Shown in pieces: positions 8,312 through 17,032 of a stretch of 64,000 nucleotides of DNA. The DNA is taken from contig RPGP01000040.1 of the NCBI GenBank assembly GCA_004193555.1, positions 439,127 through 503,126 of the forward strand, read 5' to 3'. The stretch is from Desulfobacteraceae bacterium Eth-SRB1. Its GTDB lineage: Bacteria > Desulfobacterota > Desulfobacteria > Desulfobacterales > ETH-SRB1. Below the pieces are notes generated by a model, which did not search any database, was not told where the DNA came from, and saw nothing but the letters and a program-made list of their open reading frames with translations. The first letter of the stretch is position 1, and every line of letters begins with the position of its first letter. Made by a program: the position numbers and the translations under genes.

Positions 8312-8744
8312 TGACTTGGAAACCATTGCCTTGATGATGGATTATCTCGGTTACCCTGTCCTTCCATCTGAGTTGAAACCTATACTTTCAGATATCCTGA
8401 GTAATCCGGCGGTGAAGGTATTTTTGGGTGTCAACGAAGATGGCAAACCGATGGGATTGATAAGTTTGCACTGTTACCCGGCTCTAAGACTGAAAGGGTA
8501 TCAGGTCTCCTTAGAGGAATTAGTAGTTCATCCTGACTTTCGAGGCCAAGGGGTGGGCAAAAAGCTTTTAAATTTTGCACGGGAATACGCAGAAGAAAAA
8601 AGAGCTGTTAGATTGGAAGTTACAACCAGTAATAAAAGAAAAAGTTTCAGACGAAAATTCTATGGAAAAAACGGCTTTGAATATGCTGGAAGTTCTGTCT
8701 ATCGGATCAACCTTAAACTAGAGGATTACCGTGCCATTGCGTAA
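8265..8744 (+). CDS. GNAT-family N-acetyltransferase, possibly PhnO-like
   Basis: A 159-aa GNAT enzyme that transfers acetyl from acetyl-CoA to an amine. The acetyl-CoA pyrophosphate loop is visible as HPDFRGQGVGKKLL near residue 92, followed by the usual FYGKNGFEY beta strand near the C-terminus. I prefer ATG 8265 because homology begins at RIELRPA; an upstream ATG at 8229 would overlap the miniprotein. Its stop overlaps the phnG start by 14 bases. GNAT enzymes in C-P lyase operons (PhnO) acetylate aminoalkylphosphonates, so that role is plausible from context. Confidence 0.75.
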   Translation: MGDMAGRIELRPAQTNDLETIALMMDYLGYPVLPSELKPILSDILSNPAVKVFLGVNEDGKPMGLISLHCYPALRLKGYQVSLEELVVHPDFRGQGVGKKLLNFAREYAEEKRAVRLEVTTSNKRKSFRRKFYGKNGFEYAGSSVYRINLKLEDYRAIA

Positions 8745-9257
8745 AAACGGATATACAAAAAAAGAGCGGCAACAGTGGATGACTATTCTGGCCAAGTCTT
8801 CATCCCGGGAACTTGAAGATGCATGGCAAGAGGTGCCTGAAAGGCCGGAGTACAGGCATTTGCACAAACCGCAAACAGGCAGCATAATGCTTCGCGCCCG
8901 CGCAGGGGGGGGGGTCAGTTAACCCCGCTCCTGGCAAAGCTGGGAGCAACTATACTTCGCGCCCGCGCAGGGGGGTCAGGCGTCAGGTTTAACTTTGGCG
9001 AGGTGACGGCTACCCGCTGCACGATACAAATCGAGAAAGGACATGTCGGCAGCGCTCATGTATTAGGGCGTGATCATAGACATGCTGAACTTGCCGCTCT
9101 CTTTGATGCCTTGCTGCAAGACCCTTTGCATCATCCTGAAATTTCAAACAGAGTCGTTTCCAGACTCAAGGTTTCTTATGATAAGCGTAAGGAAGAAGTT
9201 TCAAAGAAGTCCGCTGCAACGAAGGTCGATTTTTTTACTATGGTTAGAGGAGAATAA
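8731..9257 (+). pseudogene. phnG: phnG, C-P lyase subunit, broken by an insertion
   Basis: The first frame (GTG 8731) gives residues such as RQQWMTILAKS and ELEDAWQEVPERPEYRHL, typical of the PhnG N-terminus. The second frame from about 8965 gives GVRFNFGEVTATRC, VLGRDHRHAELAALFDALLQ and the rest of PhnG to TGA/TAA near 9257. A 65-bp insertion between two copies of CTTCGCGCCCGCGCAGGGGG (8890 and 8955) shifts the frame and brings a TAA at 8920-8922. Removing 65 bp restores one continuous PhnG of about 150 aa. PhnG is part of the PhnGHIJ core that cleaves phosphonates. Confidence 0.85.
8890..8975 (+). repeat. 65-bp insertion flanked by 21-bp direct repeats
   Basis: The repeat CTTCGCGCCCGCGCAGGGGG occurs at 8890 and 8955. 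Between them lie GGGGTCAGTTAACCCC and a GCTCC...GGGAGC hairpin. The first copy carries a run of ten G (8905-8914). Two short palindromes between direct repeats look like a tiny mobile element with target duplication, or a slippage product. Confidence 0.6.
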
Positions 9258-9340
9258 AAAAAACATAATTTCCTATACAATAGAAGATGAAAAAGCAATT
9301 TAACAGGCAAAGTGAAACAAAAAGCGGCCATTCGTGCCTC

Positions 9341-9421
9341 ATGGAGGGATACAATTTTGCTTACTTAGATGAGCAGACTAAAAGGATGATCCGCCGTACA
9401 ATTTTAAAAGCCACAGATTAG
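9341..9421 (+). pseudogene. phnJ: phnJ N-terminal stub (26 codons)
   Basis: ATG 9341 opens MEGYNFAYLDEQTKRMIRRT and stops after 26 codons at TAG 9419-9421. The start of PhnJ, the radical-SAM C-P lyase, is strongly conserved and reads GYNFAYLDEQTKRMIRRAIL in E. coli as I recall it, so recognition is firm. The radical-SAM cysteines and the rest of the ~280-aa protein are absent, as are phnH and phnI that normally lie between phnG and phnJ. Confidence 0.85.
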
Positions 9422-9573
9422 ACGCTGCCATATTTTACAAAAAATTAACTTTTCCCTCATTAAGATCAAATATAGATGCAGTTGAATATGAAAAAAAGCA
9501 AAGGTCAATAATGACCCTAAGCTGAAATTTGAAAACGTGAAGTTGTTTTTGAGTAAACCATAAGGAGCAACTG

Positions 9574-10446
9574 ATGAAAACCATTCTGGTGATTATTGAT
9601 GGATGCCGTTCAGACGGCTTGGAGCAGGCAAAAACGCCAAATATTGATTATATGATCGAAAACGGTACGCACACCTTGAACGCCCGGACCGTGACCCCCT
9701 CTGTTACCCTGCCTGCCCATTTCAGCATCTTCACATCTCTGCCGCCAATAGCGCATAATGTGCTTGCCAATACCGGATCTCCCAACCCGTCATCCACAGC
9801 AAGAAGCATTATAGATGTGGCAAAAGATTTCGGCAAAAAGACCGCGGCTTTTTACTCCTGGGAGCAACTTAGAAATCTTTCAGCGCCCGGTTCTTTGGAC
9901 CACTCACATTTTATTAACAGCGGTTCTATAGAAAATCTCGATCTTGAGGTGGCACAGGTTGCCGCCGGTTGCCTGAAGTCCTGCTGTCCCGACTTTTGTT
10001 TTATTTATTTCGAAGGAACCGATATTGCCGGACACAGGTCAGGGTTCATGTCAACGGAGTACCTTGATGCCATCGAGACGGCGGATACAGCGATTGGCAT
10101 CATCTTAAATGAGCTGAAAAAAGCAAATCTGTCTGACTGTTACAGTATCATACTACATAGTGATCATGGCGGTATCAATCATCATCATACGGAAAATACG
10201 CCTGAGGTAATGACTGTCCCATGGATTGCATTTGGCCCTGAAGTGAGACAAAAACACATAATTACAGACAAGGTAAATATTATTGACACAGCTCCGACCC
10301 TTGCCGGTTTAATGGGTATCCCTGTGCACCATACATGGCAAGGCAGGGTTATAACTGAAATATTCAAAACGAGTGTTTTTGAAATGGTTCAGCCTGCGTT
10401 TTTGCACTCTGAATTTGACTTCCGCCCCTTTGTTCATTGCAATTGA
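9574..10446 (+). CDS. Type I phosphodiesterase / alkaline-phosphatase superfamily protein
   Basis: A 290-aa metal-dependent hydrolase of the Phosphodiest family (alkaline phosphatase superfamily). Metal ligands and nucleophile are visible: IIDGCRSD near residue 8, the Thr in SVTLPAH near 45, D-x-x-GH in TDIAGHRSG near 150, HSDHGG near 198, and a C-terminal His in VHHTWQG. There is no signal peptide, so it is cytoplasmic. AAGGAG precedes the ATG. It lies between phnJ and phnM remnants, so a phosphonate or phosphodiester substrate is plausible. It looks intact, unlike its neighbours. Confidence 0.8.
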   Translation: MKTILVIIDGCRSDGLEQAKTPNIDYMIENGTHTLNARTVTPSVTLPAHFSIFTSLPPIAHNVLANTGSPNPSSTARSIIDVAKDFGKKTAAFYSWEQLRNLSAPGSLDHSHFINSGSIENLDLEVAQVAAGCLKSCCPDFCFIYFEGTDIAGHRSGFMSTEYLDAIETADTAIGIILNELKKANLSDCYSIILHSDHGGINHHHTENTPEVMTVPWIAFGPEVRQKHIITDKVNIIDTAPTLAGLMGIPVHHTWQGRVITEIFKTSVFEMVQPAFLHSEFDFRPFVHCN

Positions 10447-10563
10447 TAACAGCAGATAGTTTTTTCTTGTCATCGCAGCGTTGTTTTTTAATGAAGACCA
10501 GGAATTGAAGACTATATTTTGGCATGTGATAAAAACTATCTGATTTGAACAATATTGAGAAAC

Positions 10564-11517
10564 ATGGAAAAAACTATTTGCCTCTATGGAGGCTCCATAT
10601 TTAACGGCGAACGGCTCTATCCAAAAGGGGGAGTTCTTTTTAGCAAGAAAGGAATTATACAGGTAATAGAGGGAGATGATATGCCGCCGGCAGAAGATTC
10701 CGTTAACGTACACGGCCGGCTTATTGCCCCCGGACTTGTTGATCTTCATTCCGATGCTCTGGAAAAATGCATTGAGATCAGACCGGGTGTCTATTTTGAT
10801 GAAGAATTCGCCTTGCAAAATCTCGACAGAAGACTTGCCCTTTGCGGCATTACAACCTTTTGTAATGCCATAAGCTTTGCCGAAGATGAGTTTGGACTTC
10901 GCTCACCTCAAAAGGCAGAAGAATTGGTGAGCGTGGTTCATAAATTTAAAAATTCGGCCAGGGCTTCTATACATCACCTGGTACATGCCCGTTTTGAAAT
11001 AAGCAATCTGAGTGGGGAATCAATTCTTAACAGGCTAATCAAAGAAGACCTCATAGATATTGTTTCACTTATGGATCACACCCCGGGACAGGGACAGTTT
11101 AAAACACTCGAGGCGTATACCACTTATCAAGCCGGTGTACATAAGGTCACGCCGGAGCAGATATCCGCTTTGGTTGACAAAAAGGTCGCCCAGAGAGAAC
11201 GGGGCCTGAAACAGGTGGGTAAAGTAGCTCAACTGGTAAAAGATGCCGATATGCCATTTTTAAGCCACGATGATGACACAGAAGATAAGGTCTCCTTTGT
11301 CCGAAATCTTGGAGTTAATGCAAGTGAATTTCCCGTTTCAATGGAAGCGGCACTGGCAGCCAAAAGATACGACATGATGGTTTTTATGGGCGCCCCGAAT
11401 CTAATCCGCGGCCGTTCATCAAACAGCCATTTGAAAGCATCAGAGGCTTTGTTAAGCGGAGTAAAAAGGGGGACGGGGTTGAAATTACGCGTTTCTATCC
11501 TTTCAGGGGAATTTTAG
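10564..11517 (+). pseudogene. phnM: phnM, C-terminally truncated
   Basis: PhnM is an amidohydrolase-fold diphosphatase that removes pyrophosphate from ribose 1-methylphosphonate 5-triphosphate. The N-terminus is normal: PGLVDLHSDALEK supplies metal ligands near residue 62, HHLVHARFE and MDHTPGQGQF follow, then SHDDDTEDK and MGAPNLIRGRSSN. After EALLSGV the frame becomes KRGTGLKLRVSIL and stops, at 317 residues. PhnM is usually about 380 aa, and the missing part holds the VDILSSDY-type metal-site Asp. I use ATG 10564; TTG 10555 is also possible. The sequence after the junction looks like dispersed repeat DNA. Confidence 0.8.
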
Positions 11518-12007
11518 GAAGTTAGGCGACATTGTTGACTTTTTAGTACAGCGGGACATCCCATGATTTTATGAGTCTCTCATTTTATTTTTGGTCTTTT
11601 AGGTAGTACAGCGGGAGTGGATTCAGGCACGTACATTAGTTTATAAATTAACGTGGCAATTGAACTGAAGAACGTAGTTGACCCCAGTTAAATAAAAGCA
11701 AATATGATTTCACAGGGCAGGCTATGTTGAATAATTGAAGGAAATGGGGTCACCCATTAAAGGGCCTGTCAAGAAAAAAAACACCTCTCCCTTAAAAAAA
11801 ATACATCCCTTTTTGCTTGTCCTCTTACTTTCGCCACAGCACAGCCTCGCTTTATCACCTTTTTTCGCACCCGTTATTTCTTTTCATAGGTTAGCAGTCA
11901 GCCCAAGCTGATCCGCACCAGTCACCCATCAGGTTCAAGGCAATTGTATTTTAAGCGCAATGCTTAAAGCACGGCCCATTACCGGTTCACTGCCGCACCC
12001 AAACTGA
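11518..12007. other. Gene-free stretch with repeats
   Basis: No gene was recognised. TAGTACAGCGGGA occurs twice (about 11545 and 11604), and TGACCCCAGTTAA (about 11680) faces AATGGGGTCACCCATT (about 11742) as an inverted repeat. This resembles debris of small palindromic elements between the truncated phnM and the transposase. Confidence 0.4.
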
Positions 12008-13024
12008 TTAACGAAAAAGCATCTCTTCATTAAAGGGCACACAATCACGCATGATGTAATAGGATGCCCTGCAAATCTTATTGGCTAATGCTTTAATTGC
12101 AACTATACCGTTTCTTTAGGCTTTTTTACGTTGATAAAAACTATGTGCTTTTACACTATGCCTGATCGCAAAGTTCGCTGCTTCTACATATGCCCAGGAT
12201 AAATATTTATTTCCGTTCTTTTTGTTGTTCTCTCCTTTTTTCTTGCCATTAGAAAGTCTCTCGCTTTTCACACACCGGCAATATGAAGAATAGTTTCCAA
12301 CTTCAGCAAAACGGTTTATGTCTCCTACTTCCAGCATTATGGTAAGTCCTAAAATATTCCCAATCCCCGTGATCGTCAGCAGCATCTTAAATTCTTTTCG
12401 AAGCTTTACCTGGGACTTTACTTGTTTTTCAATATCCTTAACTATTTTCTTTAAAAACTGAATGGTCGCTGTATTATTTTGGGCCATAAAGACCAGATTG
12501 GAAGAATCAAACATTCCTTCAACTTCTTCTTCTTTAAGCTTCTTTATCGCATTGCCGGACATCTTTAATCCAATATTCCTTGTTATCATGCTTTGAAGAC
12601 TTAAAATGTGGGATGTGCTGTGCTGAACAAACAAAAGCCTTCTGCGCAGCAAATCCCTTACAGGACGTTCCTCTTTTGGATATATATAACCTTCGGGCAA
12701 AATATCCAAACGCTTCAAGTGGGCCAGCCAGAACGCGTCCCATTTGTCATCTGTATGTTTCAGACCTTCGTATTGCTTAATCGCTGCCGGATTAGCTAAA
12801 TGCAATTTGTATCCATGCTCCTGCAAACCGTCTACCAGCCAGTACCAGTTGTATGTTGATTCTACGACTACACCTTTCAGTGTATCCTTGAATGGTTCCA
12901 GCGCCATCAAAACTCTATCCAATTGGTTTGGTATCCGTTTCCCATAAAGTCTCTGATTTTGCTCATTGATAATACCGATGTAATTATTACTTGAATGTAA
13001 ATCGATTCCAGCGTATGTTTCCAT
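12008..13024 (-). pseudogene. IS110-family transposase with an in-frame stop near its 3' end
   Basis: From ATG 13024 the frame encodes a 302-aa DEDD-type IS110 transposase: YAGIDLHSSN (first Asp), VVVESTYNWYW (Glu), DKWDAFWLA (Asp), then the C-terminal Transposase_20 part with LTITGIGNILG and GNKYLSWAYVEAA. It stops at TAA 12116-12118 after YQRKKA. The same frame continues past the stop as RNGIVAIKALANKICRASYY to TAA 12008-12010, matching the usual IS110 C-terminus. A single A-to-T change of AAA to TAA would explain this. Whether the 302-aa form is still active is unknown. Confidence 0.85.
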
Positions 13025-13113
13025 ATGACACCTCCTAAAACCATAAAATTAATGTTACGTACTTACGTACTGGTACCCTTAGCACCTTTTGCTAAGGGTT
13101 AGGGAGGTGTCAT
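13025..13113 (-). promoter_or_regulatory. Nested hairpins masking the transposase ribosome-binding site
   Basis: Read on the - strand, ATGACACCTCC (13113-13103) is perfectly complementary to GGAGGTGTCAT (13035-13025), which contains the Shine-Dalgarno sequence and directly touches the ATG. Inside lies a perfect 10-bp hairpin (13075-13099, loop of five). Transcripts entering from outside would fold the RBS away, a known way for IS elements to limit transposase translation. Confidence 0.65.
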
Positions 13114-13123
13114 TTCATTTTAA

Positions 13124-13186
13124 ACTCGTCAGGCTGTAGTGACATTTAGCGAAGCGTTCCGTAGGAAAATGTCACGCTTGACGAGT
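13124..13186 (-). ncRNA. Structured RNA candidate, possible IS110 bridge RNA
   Basis: Two nested perfect stems surround an 19-nt loop: ACTCGTCA (13124-13131) with TGACGAGT (13179-13186), and GTGACATTT (13139-13147) with AAATGTCAC (13167-13175), separated by asymmetric internal loops. IS110 elements of the IS621 type encode a bridge RNA in the noncoding end upstream of the recombinase, which is where this lies. The fold is seen; the bridge-RNA role is inference. Element ends were not determined. Confidence 0.4.
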
Positions 13187-13336
13187 ATGCCTCGTGCACC
13201 TACAAAGTAAAGCACTTGGCGATGATTTTGCTCCAGCTCAACACTAAGCCCTTTATATGATTATCAGATCTTGACGGACTGTTGCCCAAATCGGATTTAT
13301 GAAACCGGTGCAAAAATGAACCAAGCCGGAATAAAA

Positions 13337-13500
13337 AATTGATCCGTAAAGGAGAAGGCATATCCATCGAATTTAAGGAATTCCGGCATTATTCAGGGGG
13401 GGGGTAAGACGCCTGAACTGATTGAAGGAGACATTTTTATGTCAATTATACCTCTTACCCCGCAAGTTACCCCGCAAGATGAACGACACCGCAAGCATCG
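13337..13500 (+). pseudogene. AlbA_2 (divergent AAA-4) type gene remnant
   Basis: The first part reads LIRKGEGISIEFKEFRHYSG, which resembles the GE-x-x-x-EFKE start of Schlafen/AlbA_2 DNA-binding proteins. After a run of nine G (13397-13405), a different part reads TPELIEGDIFMSIIPLTPQ, resembling the region near the end of the ATPase-like part of the same proteins. The middle is missing, so this is an internally deleted relic. Confidence 0.45.
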
Positions 13501-13620
13501 TTTTTTTCATTCCCAGGCTCTGCCTTGGAATGCATACCCAAAGGGGGTAGTTGGAATAAAAATGCTAATTTAAAAGCACATAAGTGAATCTCCAAATATA
13601 CTAAAATGGAAAGCAGATAA

Positions 13621-13911
13621 ATGGAACAAACCTCAGAAATATTAATTTACCAGACAGAAGACAATGAAACCCGAATTGAAACACGCTTGCTGAATGAAAC
13701 GGTTTGGCTGACCCAACAACAAATGGCAGAGTTGTTTGCAAAGGATAAACGCACGATTTCAGAACATATCGGTAATATTTATAAAGAATGGGAACTTGTG
13801 AAAGAATCAACTGTCCGGAAATTCCGGACAGTTCAAAAGGAAGGACCTCGCACTGTAGAACGGGACAAAAATCATTTTAAGCTGGATGTCATCATTTCAC
13901 AAGCATTTTAA
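13621..13911 (+). pseudogene. RhuM-like protein, N-terminal fragment
   Basis: The 96-aa frame matches the N-terminus of the RhuM virulence/Fic-associated family: ILIYQTEDNETRIETRLLNE, VWLTQQQMAELFAKDKRTIS and HFKLDVIISQAF. RhuM proteins are usually over 300 aa and continue VIISVGYRV at this point. Here the frame ends, and HigB begins 41 bases later. The truncation probably accompanied arrival of the toxin-antitoxin module. Confidence 0.7.
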
Positions 13912-13914
13912 CAG

Positions 13915-13956
13915 TTGACAATATCCCAGAATGAGATATAAGCATATTTCTTATGC
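13915..13956 (+). promoter_or_regulatory. higBA promoter and operator
   Basis: TTGACA (13915-13920) and TATAAG (13937-13942) are 16 bases apart. A palindrome GCATA-TTTCT-TATGC (13942-13956) overlaps the expected start site and the first codon of higB, a suitable HigA operator. The predicted transcription start lies a few bases from the ATG, so higB may be translated leaderless. Confidence 0.5.
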
Positions 13957-14243
13957 ATATAATTACTCGAAAGCGAATTGTTGATTTTGCAAATAAATAT
14001 CCCAATTGCTCCAGTGCTCTTGATTCTTGGTATAGAATTTTACGATATTCAACTGTATCTAATTTTTCTGAATTAAGGGCAATCTTTCCAAGCGCAGACC
14101 AAGTAGAAGGATTAACGGTTTTCAATATTGGAGGTAATAAAGCAAGGTTAATTGCAGCAATTCACTACAACACACAACGCCTCTATATTCGTCATATTCT
14201 TACGCATAGCGAGTATGACAAAAACAAATGGAAGAAGGAGTAA
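13953..14243 (+). CDS. higB: HigB-type toxin (mRNA interferase)
   Basis: A 96-aa HigB_toxin family protein, starting MHIITRKRIVDFANKYP as usual for the family, with ALDSWYR, FSELRAIFP and the C-terminal GNKARLIAAIHYN...YIRHILTHSEYDK, which carries the RelE-like basic residues and terminal His. It is expected to cleave mRNA at the ribosome. No Shine-Dalgarno is visible ahead of the ATG. The antitoxin gene follows three bases after the stop. Confidence 0.9.
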   Translation: MHIITRKRIVDFANKYPNCSSALDSWYRILRYSTVSNFSELRAIFPSADQVEGLTVFNIGGNKARLIAAIHYNTQRLYIRHILTHSEYDKNKWKKE

Positions 14244-14246
14244 AAA

Positions 14247-14657
14247 ATGGAGACACAATTAGAAGATATTGCAAATGTTTGGCCAACAATTAAAAATATT
14301 TTTTCTGTCCCTCATACTGAAGCCGAATATAAAAATCTTGTCTCTCTGTTGGACAGTCTAATTGACAAAGTAGGTGAAAACGAGAACCATCCCCTATCTT
14401 CCTTAATGGAGAGTATTGGTAATTTGATAGAAACATACGAAAACAATTATATTCCGCTTATATCAGGCACTCCTATCGAAGCACTACACTATTTAATGGA
14501 AGAACATAATTTAAAACAATCTGATCTTTCTGAAATTGGCAGCCAGGGGGTAGTATCTGAACTATTGAAAGGGAAAAGAAATTTAAATATTAGACAAATC
14601 AAAAAATTAAGTTCTAAATTCAACATATCACCTCTCGTATTTATCCAAGATAATTAG
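14247..14657 (+). CDS. higA: HigA-type antitoxin
   Basis: A 136-aa antitoxin: an N-terminal helical region (about 1-75) and a C-terminal Xre-type helix-turn-helix with MEEHNLKQSDLSEIGSQGVVSELLKG near residues 86-112. Long HigA proteins of this layout pair with HigB toxins of the 95-aa class. AAGGAG precedes the ATG. It should bind HigB and repress the operon at the palindrome over the higB start. Confidence 0.9.
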   Translation: METQLEDIANVWPTIKNIFSVPHTEAEYKNLVSLLDSLIDKVGENENHPLSSLMESIGNLIETYENNYIPLISGTPIEALHYLMEEHNLKQSDLSEIGSQGVVSELLKGKRNLNIRQIKKLSSKFNISPLVFIQDN

Positions 14658-14796
14658 TAAATTGGGAAAACCAACATGGTCACCCATCTTTTTTTTCGTT
14701 CACAGTCTCTGCCTCGGAACAAGGGCTAAAATGGCAGGGATGAAACATCATAATCTTCATAAAAGAATTATCCCTTAACACATAACACTTTTTTAT

Positions 14797-15993
14797 ATGC
14801 TTACCCTTTCTAAAACAAACAAAAGTTCCGCAGTTCACAGGGCAGGATGGATACTTGTTGACCCATGGACAATAATAAAAAACGGATATGTGAGGGTCTG
14901 TAACGGACTGATTGAAGAGGTCGGCCAGGGACATCCCGGCGGTGGCCAGGTAATTGATCATGGCCCCGGCGTTATTATGCCTTGCTTTGTCAATGCGCAT
15001 ACACATCTTGAGCTGTGCGCTTTAAAGGGACGGGCGCTGTCTGACAAGGGATTCAGGCTCTGGGTCGAACAATTAATAAACCTGCGTGACGCAGAAGAGA
15101 TGGAAAATCTGCTCAAAGGCGCAAAACAAGGTGTAAAGGAGCTGATTGAATCAGGCACAGGGGTTGTCGGAGAGATATCCACCCTGGGCATTACAAAAGA
15201 TATCCTGATAAGTTCCAGCCTGGCCGGTATATGGTTCAAAGAATATCTTGGGAATAATTTTAGCGCAGAGATAAGATGTAATGAAAAAAAAAGGCGCATC
15301 GTAACATCGCTGGCTGCGCATGCTCCACATACCACAGCCCCTGAACTTCTCATGAATTTAAAAAATGTGGCCAAAAAAAATAATCTTCCCCTGTCAATAC
15401 ATGTTGCAGAGTCGGAAGATGAAATCCGGTTTTTATCAACAGGAAAAGGCGAGTGGGCCGATTTTCTGTCAGAGCGAGGTATCGGCTTTTCAGGCTGGGG
15501 TTTGCCGGTTGAAAGCTCTGTAAAATATCTTAACCGCCTCGGGCTTCTTGATAAAAAAACACTAACTGTTCATTTGATACATGCTGATAAAGATGATTTT
15601 GAAATACTTCTGCGTAATAATGTTTTTGTATGCTTGTGCTTCAGGAGTAATCATTATCTTCATCAAAGGCTGCCCGACCTCACAGGAATGCTGGATGTTG
15701 GATTAAAACCATGTCTTGGCACAGACAGTTTAGCCTGTGTGGATTCATTAAGCATGTTCGACGAAACAGCATTTATATCCAATGCATTCCCTTTGATTCC
15801 GCCGTCTGAAATATTAGCTATGGCAACAATAAACGGCGCTAACGCCTTAAACGTCGAAGACAGGTTCGGCACACTCGATCCTGGGAAAAACGGCCAATTC
15901 TTTTACGTGCCGGTGAATGTTTCCGGCAGAAAAAATCTTCTGGAAGCTATCGTAAACAAAGAATTTACGAGTGATTGCAAAGTAATAACTTAA
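14797..15993 (+). CDS. mqnX: Aminodeoxyfutalosine deaminase
   Basis: A 398-aa amidohydrolase. Metal ligands are NAHTHLE near residue 68, HAPHTT near 175, IHVAESEDE near 201, LIHAD near 252 and GTDSLACVDSL near 309, all typical of the MtaD/TRZ deaminase group. Presence beside mqnA, mqnD and mqnB identifies it as the enzyme converting 6-amino-6-deoxyfutalosine to futalosine for menaquinone synthesis. Alternatives such as guanine or S-adenosylhomocysteine deaminase are less likely in this context. The ATG lacks a clear RBS. Confidence 0.82.
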   Translation: MLTLSKTNKSSAVHRAGWILVDPWTIIKNGYVRVCNGLIEEVGQGHPGGGQVIDHGPGVIMPCFVNAHTHLELCALKGRALSDKGFRLWVEQLINLRDAEEMENLLKGAKQGVKELIESGTGVVGEISTLGITKDILISSSLAGIWFKEYLGNNFSAEIRCNEKKRRIVTSLAAHAPHTTAPELLMNLKNVAKKNNLPLSIHVAESEDEIRFLSTGKGEWADFLSERGIGFSGWGLPVESSVKYLNRLGLLDKKTLTVHLIHADKDDFEILLRNNVFVCLCFRSNHYLHQRLPDLTGMLDVGLKPCLGTDSLACVDSLSMFDETAFISNAFPLIPPSEILAMATINGANALNVEDRFGTLDPGKNGQFFYVPVNVSGRKNLLEAIVNKEFTSDCKVIT

Positions 15994-16079
15994 ACAGATA
16001 ATTATCTTATCTTAACACCTAACACTTAACACCTAACACCTGATGAATTCGACTTTTACGAATTCATCAAATTTAAACA

Positions 16080-16955
16080 ATGAAAAACAAATCTAAACAA
16101 TATCGTAAGCAATCACCGGTCAAGATCGGACGGATAAGTTATATAAATGCTGCGCCGGTATATTATGGGCTTGACAAGGGGCTGAAACCCGAATGGCTGA
16201 ACATGGTCACCGCGCCTCCGTCGGTTTTAAACAAGATGATGGCAAATGGGGAGATTGACATAAGCCCTGTCTCTTCTGTGGCTTATGCGCGGCATCAAAA
16301 GGATTGGCTGTTGCTGCCCGATCTTTCAATCGCATGTTCCGGAGATGTAATGAGCGTTATCCTTGTCAGCAAATATCCATTTGATAAGCTTAATAATAAA
16401 AAAATAATTCTAATCAACGAGTCGGCTACCACTGTTGAGCTTTTAAAACTTTTTTTTATCATAAAAAAGATAAAGCCGATTTTTGAAATCAATGCGATCC
16501 AGCATCCAAGCGATATCCCAAAAAATGCAGACGCAGCCCTTATCATAGGAGATACGGCGCTCAAGGAAAAATGGAGCGATCACTATGATTACATATTTGA
16601 CATGGGGAATATGTGGATGGAATTAACCGGTCTTCCATTTGTATTTGCCGTGTGGGCAGTACAAAAATCATTTGCGCACAAAAGGCCGGAAGCGTTATCT
16701 GCAATAATTAACCTTTTTCATATTTCAAAAAAAGATGGAAACCGACATCTCAAACAGATCGCCGCATCAGCTTCATCAAAGCTTGGGATCAGCCTTGATA
16801 TGGCTGAAAAATACTATGACCAACTGTGCTGCGATCTCAGACCAATACAAATAAGAGGGCTTGAAAACTTTTTCAGCAGTCTTTACAGGGAAAAAATACT
16901 TTCCGAAAAGGTAAGCCTGTCCTTTGTTGGTCAGGGGTCAGGGATTAGGGATTAG
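16080..16955 (+). CDS. mqnA: Chorismate dehydratase MqnA
   Basis: A 291-aa MqnA-family protein with a periplasmic-binding-protein-like fold but no signal peptide. The family start KIGRISYINAAPVYYGL and the motif MANGEIDISPVSSVAYAR are clear, as is LPFVFAVWAV. It removes water from chorismate to make 3-enolpyruvylbenzoate, the first step of the futalosine route. The last ~10 residues (VGQGSGIRD) run into intergenic repeat sequence and may not be native. It converges on mqnD. Confidence 0.9.
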   Translation: MKNKSKQYRKQSPVKIGRISYINAAPVYYGLDKGLKPEWLNMVTAPPSVLNKMMANGEIDISPVSSVAYARHQKDWLLLPDLSIACSGDVMSVILVSKYPFDKLNNKKIILINESATTVELLKLFFIIKKIKPIFEINAIQHPSDIPKNADAALIIGDTALKEKWSDHYDYIFDMGNMWMELTGLPFVFAVWAVQKSFAHKRPEALSAIINLFHISKKDGNRHLKQIAASASSKLGISLDMAEKYYDQLCCDLRPIQIRGLENFFSSLYREKILSEKVSLSFVGQGSGIRD

Positions 16956-17032
16956 GGGCTGGAGCGTAACGACTCATTAACTTTAGGCACTTTAGACACT
17001 TTAGCTCACTTTAGGCACTTGTAATTTAACAC
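16956..17032. repeat. Short intergenic repeat cluster
   Basis: TTAGGCACTTT-type units recur (ACTTTAGGCACTTTAGACAC, then CTCACTTTAGGCACTTG), followed by TTAACACTTAAC. The same two sorts of unit recur at 16010-16055, 20137-20176, 44370-44410, 44511-44565 and 61799-61817, always between genes. Confidence 0.55.
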
